Assembly: GCA_018369015.1 (NCBI GenBank)
Contig: JAGZDD010000071.1
Span: 1-17,821, forward strand
DNA length: 17,821 bases
Reading direction: 5' to 3'
Source of the DNA: Clostridiales bacterium
Lineage (GTDB): Bacteria; Bacillota; Clostridia; Lachnospirales; Lachnospiraceae
Position numbers and translations under genes: made by a program. Of this stretch, positions 14,846 to 17,821 are shown one piece after another. The notes beneath the pieces are model-generated. The model was given only the letters and a program-made list of their open reading frames with translations. It had not been told where the DNA came from and ran no database searches. Each line of letters opens with the position of its first letter. Position 1 is the first letter of the stretch.

Positions 14846-15781
14846 TTATGCACCCTCCTTACTTCTTTTGGATAATATCCAGGATTTAATGGACGGTGAC
14901 ACAAGGCAGATAACTACAATAATGGCAGTAATCAGCTTCGTATCATTGGCTTCAATCTTAAATCCAAGCGTATCTTCAAAGTTAAGCTTTTGTCCAAGCA
15001 AAAGCACGAGGGCAATGATAATACGGTAAACGACAGAGCCGATAATCACCCCGGCCAAGCGGTGGAAATATGTCCGTTTTGAAAAAATAACCTCGCCGAT
15101 AATAACAGCCGCCAAACCAAAGACAATCGTTCCTACACCCATCTGGACATCGGCATAGCCCTGATACTGGGCCAAAAGGGCGCCGGACATGGCTACAAGG
15201 CCGTTACCGATCACAAGACCAAGGACAATCATAATTTTCGTATTTGTTCCCTGGGCCTTCACCATATCCGGATTATTTCCTGTAGCTCTGAGAGCGCAGC
15301 CAATCTCTGTTCCAAAAAAGCAGTACATAAGGACAATAAGAATAACGACAAAAATAAGTCCTACGACAAAGCCCGACCAGTCAGACGGCACCCCCAAGTC
15401 CTCTACCTGGGTAAAAATAGTATCCATATTTAAAAGGCTGACATTGGCTTTCCCCATAATTCGCAGATTGACCGAGTACAGAGCAAACTGGCACAGGATT
15501 CCGGCCAAAAGATCAGGAATCTTAAATTTCGTGTGAAGCACCCCGGTGACAAGCCCGGCAATCATACCGCCAAGCGTTGCCAGCAAAATGGATAAAATTG
15601 GCGGTATCCCGGCTGCAATATAAACGGCCGACATGGCACCGCCAAGGGTAAAGCTCCCGTCAACGGTCAGGTCAGCATAGTTAAGCACCCGGTAGGTCAG
15701 ATATACGCCAAGGGCCATGACGCCCCATATAACGCCCAGAATGACCGCAGATTGTATATTATTCAATAACAAAGTAACCAT
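14846..15781 (-). CDS. ABC transporter permease (LivH/BPD_transp_2-like, TrpY-like)
   Basis: 311 aa with about eight to nine hydrophobic segments along the whole length. GVYLTYRVLNYADLTVDGSF near the N-terminus and ALRATGNNPDMVKAQG in a cytoplasmic loop (about 165-180) are typical of the permeases that accompany ABC_sub_bind lipoproteins. It forms the membrane channel of the importer. A hairpin (15819-15843) lies between it and the upstream binding-protein gene. The ribosome site is modest (AGAGG about 13 nt before the ATG), which fits a lower yield than the binding protein. Confidence 0.92.
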   Translation of the reverse strand: MVTLLLNNIQSAVILGVIWGVMALGVYLTYRVLNYADLTVDGSFTLGGAMSAVYIAAGIPPILSILLATLGGMIAGLVTGVLHTKFKIPDLLAGILCQFALYSVNLRIMGKANVSLLNMDTIFTQVEDLGVPSDWSGFVVGLIFVVILIVLMYCFFGTEIGCALRATGNNPDMVKAQGTNTKIMIVLGLVIGNGLVAMSGALLAQYQGYADVQMGVGTIVFGLAAVIIGEVIFSKRTYFHRLAGVIIGSVVYRIIIALVLLLGQKLNFEDTLGFKIEANDTKLITAIIVVICLVSPSIKSWILSKRSKEGA

Positions 15782-15818
15782 TTTCTTTTTCTTTCCTCTA
15801 TTGTATAAAGCGCCCTCC

Positions 15819-15843
15819 CTGGCGGATGAATATTATCCGCCAG
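15819..15843 (-). promoter_or_regulatory. Intercistronic hairpin between binding protein and permease genes
   Basis: CTGGCGGAT and ATCCGCCAG form a perfect 9-bp stem around a 7-nt loop, 6 nt after the binding-protein stop codon. No T-run follows on the minus strand. Such hairpins commonly protect the 3' end of binding-protein mRNA so that it outnumbers the membrane components; that role is inferred here. Confidence 0.5.
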
Positions 15844-15849
15844 AGATAA

Positions 15850-16956
15850 TTAATAAACCGTGACTGCCTTATCAAGAATTTCGTCAGGAATTGTTACGCC
15901 CACACTCTCTGCAAATGTCTTGTTGACAACAAGGCCACAGTCCTCCTGTGTTTCTACAGCCATTTCTGATGCTTTCTCACCGCCAAAGATACGGACAGCC
16001 TGAGCTGCTGTCTGCTTTCCAAGGTCATAATAATTGATCGCTGTTGTAGCAATACCGCCCTCCTGAATCATCGCTTCAACGGCGCAAAATACAGGAAGCT
16101 GGTTGTCTGCTGCAATCTTATTCACCGTTCCCATAGCGCTGGCGAATCCATTATCCGATGGAATATAAACAGCATCCACAGAGCCGACAACAGATGTCAT
16201 CGCCTGCTGGATCTCGTTTGTATTGGAAGCCGTCTGTACTGTCACCTCAAAGCCAAGCTCCTCTGCGGCAGCCTGTGCTTCCTTTGCCTGGATTTCGGAA
16301 TTAGCTTCGCTTGATGTATACAAAATACCCAGTGTCTTTGCCTCAGGAAGAATATCGCGGATAACCTGGATCTGGTCAGGAATCACTGGCATATCAATCG
16401 TTCCTGTAATATTCTTGCCAGGTGTTTCATTGCTGTCTACAAGCTGGGCTTCAACAGCATCAGTCACTGCCGTAAAAAGTACGGGAACCTCAGTGTCGCT
16501 GAATGTATTGGCGGCAGACTGGGCAGCCGGAGTTGCAATGGCCAGCACAAGGTCAACACCGCTGTTTTTAAATGTATCGCAAATACTCTGGGCCGTACTC
16601 GTATCGCCGGAAGCATTCTGGAAATTCAGGGTCAGATTTTCGCCCTCAATATAACCGGCTTCCTCAAGTCCTGCCTTAAAGCCTTCATAGGCTTCATCCA
16701 GGGAGCCATGCTGGGTATACTGAATGACACCGATCGTCACGCTCTCGCCGGACGCCTGGCCGCCGTTTTCATCGGCGCCTTTAGAATCGCCGGCTCCGTC
16801 TGTACCAGCTTCGCTCCCGCTCTCTGCTAAAGCGTCCGAAGCTTGTGCTGCGTTTGAAGTATCTTTCGTTGTTTCACCGGAATTGCCGGAACCACATGCC
16901 GTCATCATTGCCATTGCAAGAGCAGCCGACAAGACAACACTTAAAAATTTTTTCAT
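15850..16956 (-). CDS. ABC transporter substrate-binding lipoprotein (ABC_sub_bind / TrpX-like)
   Basis: 368 aa from the chosen start. The N-terminus is a lipoprotein signal: KK, a hydrophobic run and MTAC with C21 as the lipidation site. A low-complexity Ser/Gly/Asp/Glu linker (about 22-72) follows, then the ABC_sub_bind fold beginning VTIGVIQYTQHGSLDEAYEGFKAG. Motifs such as FTAVTDAVEAQLV, ITGTIDMP, LGILYTSSEANS and DAVYIPSDNG are characteristic. The frame is open to a GTG 9 nt upstream, but that GTG overlaps the AAGGAG ribosome site, which is correctly spaced (8 nt) for the ATG, so the shorter form is right. It captures the substrate outside the membrane for the permease and ATPase downstream. 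Homologues are annotated as tryptophan or tyrosine binders, but specificity cannot be read here. A strong promoter lies at 17046-17074. Confidence 0.93.
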   Translation of the reverse strand: MKKFLSVVLSAALAMAMMTACGSGNSGETTKDTSNAAQASDALAESGSEAGTDGAGDSKGADENGGQASGESVTIGVIQYTQHGSLDEAYEGFKAGLEEAGYIEGENLTLNFQNASGDTSTAQSICDTFKNSGVDLVLAIATPAAQSAANTFSDTEVPVLFTAVTDAVEAQLVDSNETPGKNITGTIDMPVIPDQIQVIRDILPEAKTLGILYTSSEANSEIQAKEAQAAAEELGFEVTVQTASNTNEIQQAMTSVVGSVDAVYIPSDNGFASAMGTVNKIAADNQLPVFCAVEAMIQEGGIATTAINYYDLGKQTAAQAVRIFGGEKASEMAVETQEDCGLVVNKTFAESVGVTIPDEILDKAVTVY

Positions 16957-16964
16957 TTTGTCCA

Positions 16965-16970
16965 CTCCTT
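16965..16970 (-). promoter_or_regulatory. Ribosome-binding site that fixes the binding-protein start
   Basis: AAGGAG on the minus strand lies 8 nt before the ATG at 16956-16954. The alternative GTG (16965-16963) begins on the last G of this site and so cannot use it. Confidence 0.85.
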
Positions 16971-17045
16971 AAATAACTTATCACTGCATTGCATTAAAGC
17001 AAACAACATACGTTATCACTTTAAAGCAGCTGCACTAATGTTAAA

Positions 17046-17074
17046 ATTTTACCGCCTTTCGGTATAATTGTCAA
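17046..17074 (-). promoter_or_regulatory. Strong sigma-A promoter of the ABC transporter operon
   Basis: On the minus strand a perfect TTGACA (17069-17074), a 17-nt spacer and TAAAAT (17046-17051). Transcription should start near 17039, leaving a leader of about 80 nt. The leader contains AGTGATAA twice but is too short for a T-box and matches no riboswitch I know. Confidence 0.88.
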
Positions 17075-17169
17075 CCAGAAACTACGCAGTTACTTTTATG
17101 CCTCAAACACTCTGGTAACTATTCAGCCATACCTCTCAGATCTGCGTAGCTAACGCTGCTGTCTGAGGC
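17075..17169. repeat. Dense cluster of overlapping inverted repeats between the antiporter gene and the ABC promoter
   Basis: Several short complementary pairs interleave: CCAGA (17075-17079) with TCTGG (17111-17115), CTACGCAG (17082-17089) with CTGCGTAG (17142-17149), AGTTAC (17088-17093) with GTAACT (17115-17120), GCCTCA (17100-17105) with TGAGGC (17164-17169), and CTCAGA (17135-17140) with TCTGAG (17162-17167). Not all can form together. No T-run follows. It may be the folded 3' untranslated region of the antiporter mRNA or a small dispersed repeat. Confidence 0.45.
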
Positions 17170-17182
17170 GCAAGAACATCAC

Positions 17183-17821
17183 TCAGTAGTTCGCGTAAAC
17201 AACCGTATCTCCCGCCAAAATCCGTGTCTTTCCAAAAGGGATAATGTTTTCATCCTTCCGCTTTATAAGAACAATAAGCAGCGTGTCCGGAAGATTTAAC
17301 TCCTCAATCGTTTTTTGGCACCAGTCATGGCCCGAAGTAATTTCCATTTCACGCAGGCTTACATCCCCACTCTGGCTTTCATAGGCCGGAACGCTCATAA
17401 TCAAATGATCCCCGGGCATGATACATGTATCGCCTTTGGGGATCAGTGTTTCTTCTCCCCGCTTGATCATCAGCGCCAGCGCCCCAGTCGGGAAATGAAC
17501 ATCACTGATTTTCTTTCCCGCCCAGTTATGCCCGGCTGGAATAAAAAAACGCATAAGCGTCATAGACGATTCATCCTGGTAATCATTAAAGGTCTTATGC
17601 ACATCGGAAAAGTTATCAATCATGTGCAGCTTTCTTGCCGCCAAAGGCAAAAACGACCCCTGGACAGCTACAGAAAATAAAGCAATAAAAAATACAATAT
17701 GAAATATATCAAGCTCCGTCGCAACACCGGCACATACAACCGTCACTGCAAAGGCAATGGAGGCAGCGCCCCTCAGTCCTGCGAAGGAGACAAGCATACA
17801 CTGGCTCCATGGCGCCCGAAA
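17183..17821 (-). CDS. Cation/proton antiporter (CPA1 family), C-terminal part; 5' end beyond the window
   Basis: The frame is open to the window edge, so this is the last 212 residues of a longer gene. FRAPWSQCMLVSFAGLRGAA and the following hydrophobic stretch are the final membrane helices of a CPA1 Na+/H+ or K+/H+ exchanger (CvrA/NhaP2-like). After a short cytoplasmic linker come two RCK_C (TrkA_C) domains: RFFIPAGHNWAGKKISDVHF onward, and MEITSGHDWCQKTIEELNLP onward, each ending in a GD-containing strand (MPGDHLIMS and LAGDTVVYANY). These domains usually bind a nucleotide or ion and gate transport. The internal ATG at 17797 lies within the membrane domain and is not a likely start. Whether the ion is Na+ or K+ cannot be decided from the fragment. 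Confidence 0.9.
   Translation of the reverse strand, partial: FRAPWSQCMLVSFAGLRGAASIAFAVTVVCAGVATELDIFHIVFFIALFSVAVQGSFLPLAARKLHMIDNFSDVHKTFNDYQDESSMTLMRFFIPAGHNWAGKKISDVHFPTGALALMIKRGEETLIPKGDTCIMPGDHLIMSVPAYESQSGDVSLREMEITSGHDWCQKTIEELNLPDTLLIVLIKRKDENIIPFGKTRILAGDTVVYANY

Noticed and set aside
16965..16965. GTG at 16965 as the binding-protein start
   Set aside because: It overlaps the ribosome site that serves the ATG at 16956.
16957..17039. T-box or other tryptophan-responsive leader before the TrpX-like gene
   Set aside because: The leader after the clear promoter is only about 80 nt. It has no T-box sequence, terminator-antiterminator pair or leader peptide rich in Trp.

Overview
Gene content and signals (Shine-Dalgarno AGGAGG, sortase-anchored pili, MoxR-DUF58-transglutaminase cluster, class III fructose-bisphosphatase, TrpXYZ-type ABC transporter) point to a Gram-positive Clostridia genome, probably a gut Lachnospiraceae. 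This is inferred from protein style; no marker gene is present. Every convincing gene lies on the minus strand, so transcription runs from high to low coordinates.

Layout from the right: (1) 17183-17821, the C-terminal part of a CPA1-type cation/proton antiporter with two RCK_C/TrkA_C domains, cut by the window edge. (2) 14048-16956, a three-gene ABC importer (lipoprotein, permease, ATPase) of the TrpX/ABC_sub_bind type, with a strong TTGACA-N17-TAAAAT promoter and a textbook terminator at 14004-14037. (3) 12814-13770, a tyrosine recombinase with all catalytic residues. (4) 12484-12814, a 279-bp segment bounded by 26-bp inverted repeats (one mismatch); the right repeat touches the recombinase stop codon. 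The segment carries candidate promoters and a directional terminator. (5) 12430-5743, an operon of an unrecognised 184-aa protein, a vWA/Cna-B adhesin, a SipA-like signal peptidase homologue, a two-domain Spy0128/FctA-like backbone pilin, a class B sortase and a small FctB-like pilin, closed by a terminator at 5676-5723. (6) 5577-4641, a class III fructose-1,6-bisphosphatase gene that has lost about half of its coding sequence. (7) 4573-55, a moxR - DUF58 - transglutaminase operon ending at a hairpin at 14-42.

The main result is the combination of (3), (4) and (5). It reads as a phase-variable pilus locus: the recombinase would flip the segment between itself and the pilus genes. The pilus gene order (adhesin, SipA, backbone, class B sortase, minor pilin) matches the cpa-sipA-fctA-srtC2-fctB order of the Streptococcus pyogenes FCT pilus, here in a clostridial setting with a vWA adhesin and under an invertible switch. 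In the orientation given, a minus-strand terminator inside the segment blocks read-through toward the pilus genes. The better-formed candidate promoters point away from them, so I infer that the assembled sequence shows the OFF state. That call is uncertain, because a weaker promoter-like pair faces the pilus.

Other points: the SipA homologue keeps the catalytic Ser but has Arg in place of the general-base Lys; the backbone pilin has a non-LPXTG sorting signal (MVITG); the minor pilin lacks the Lys and Glu expected for an isopeptide bond; and the start of the substrate-binding protein is better placed at an internal ATG than at the longer GTG.
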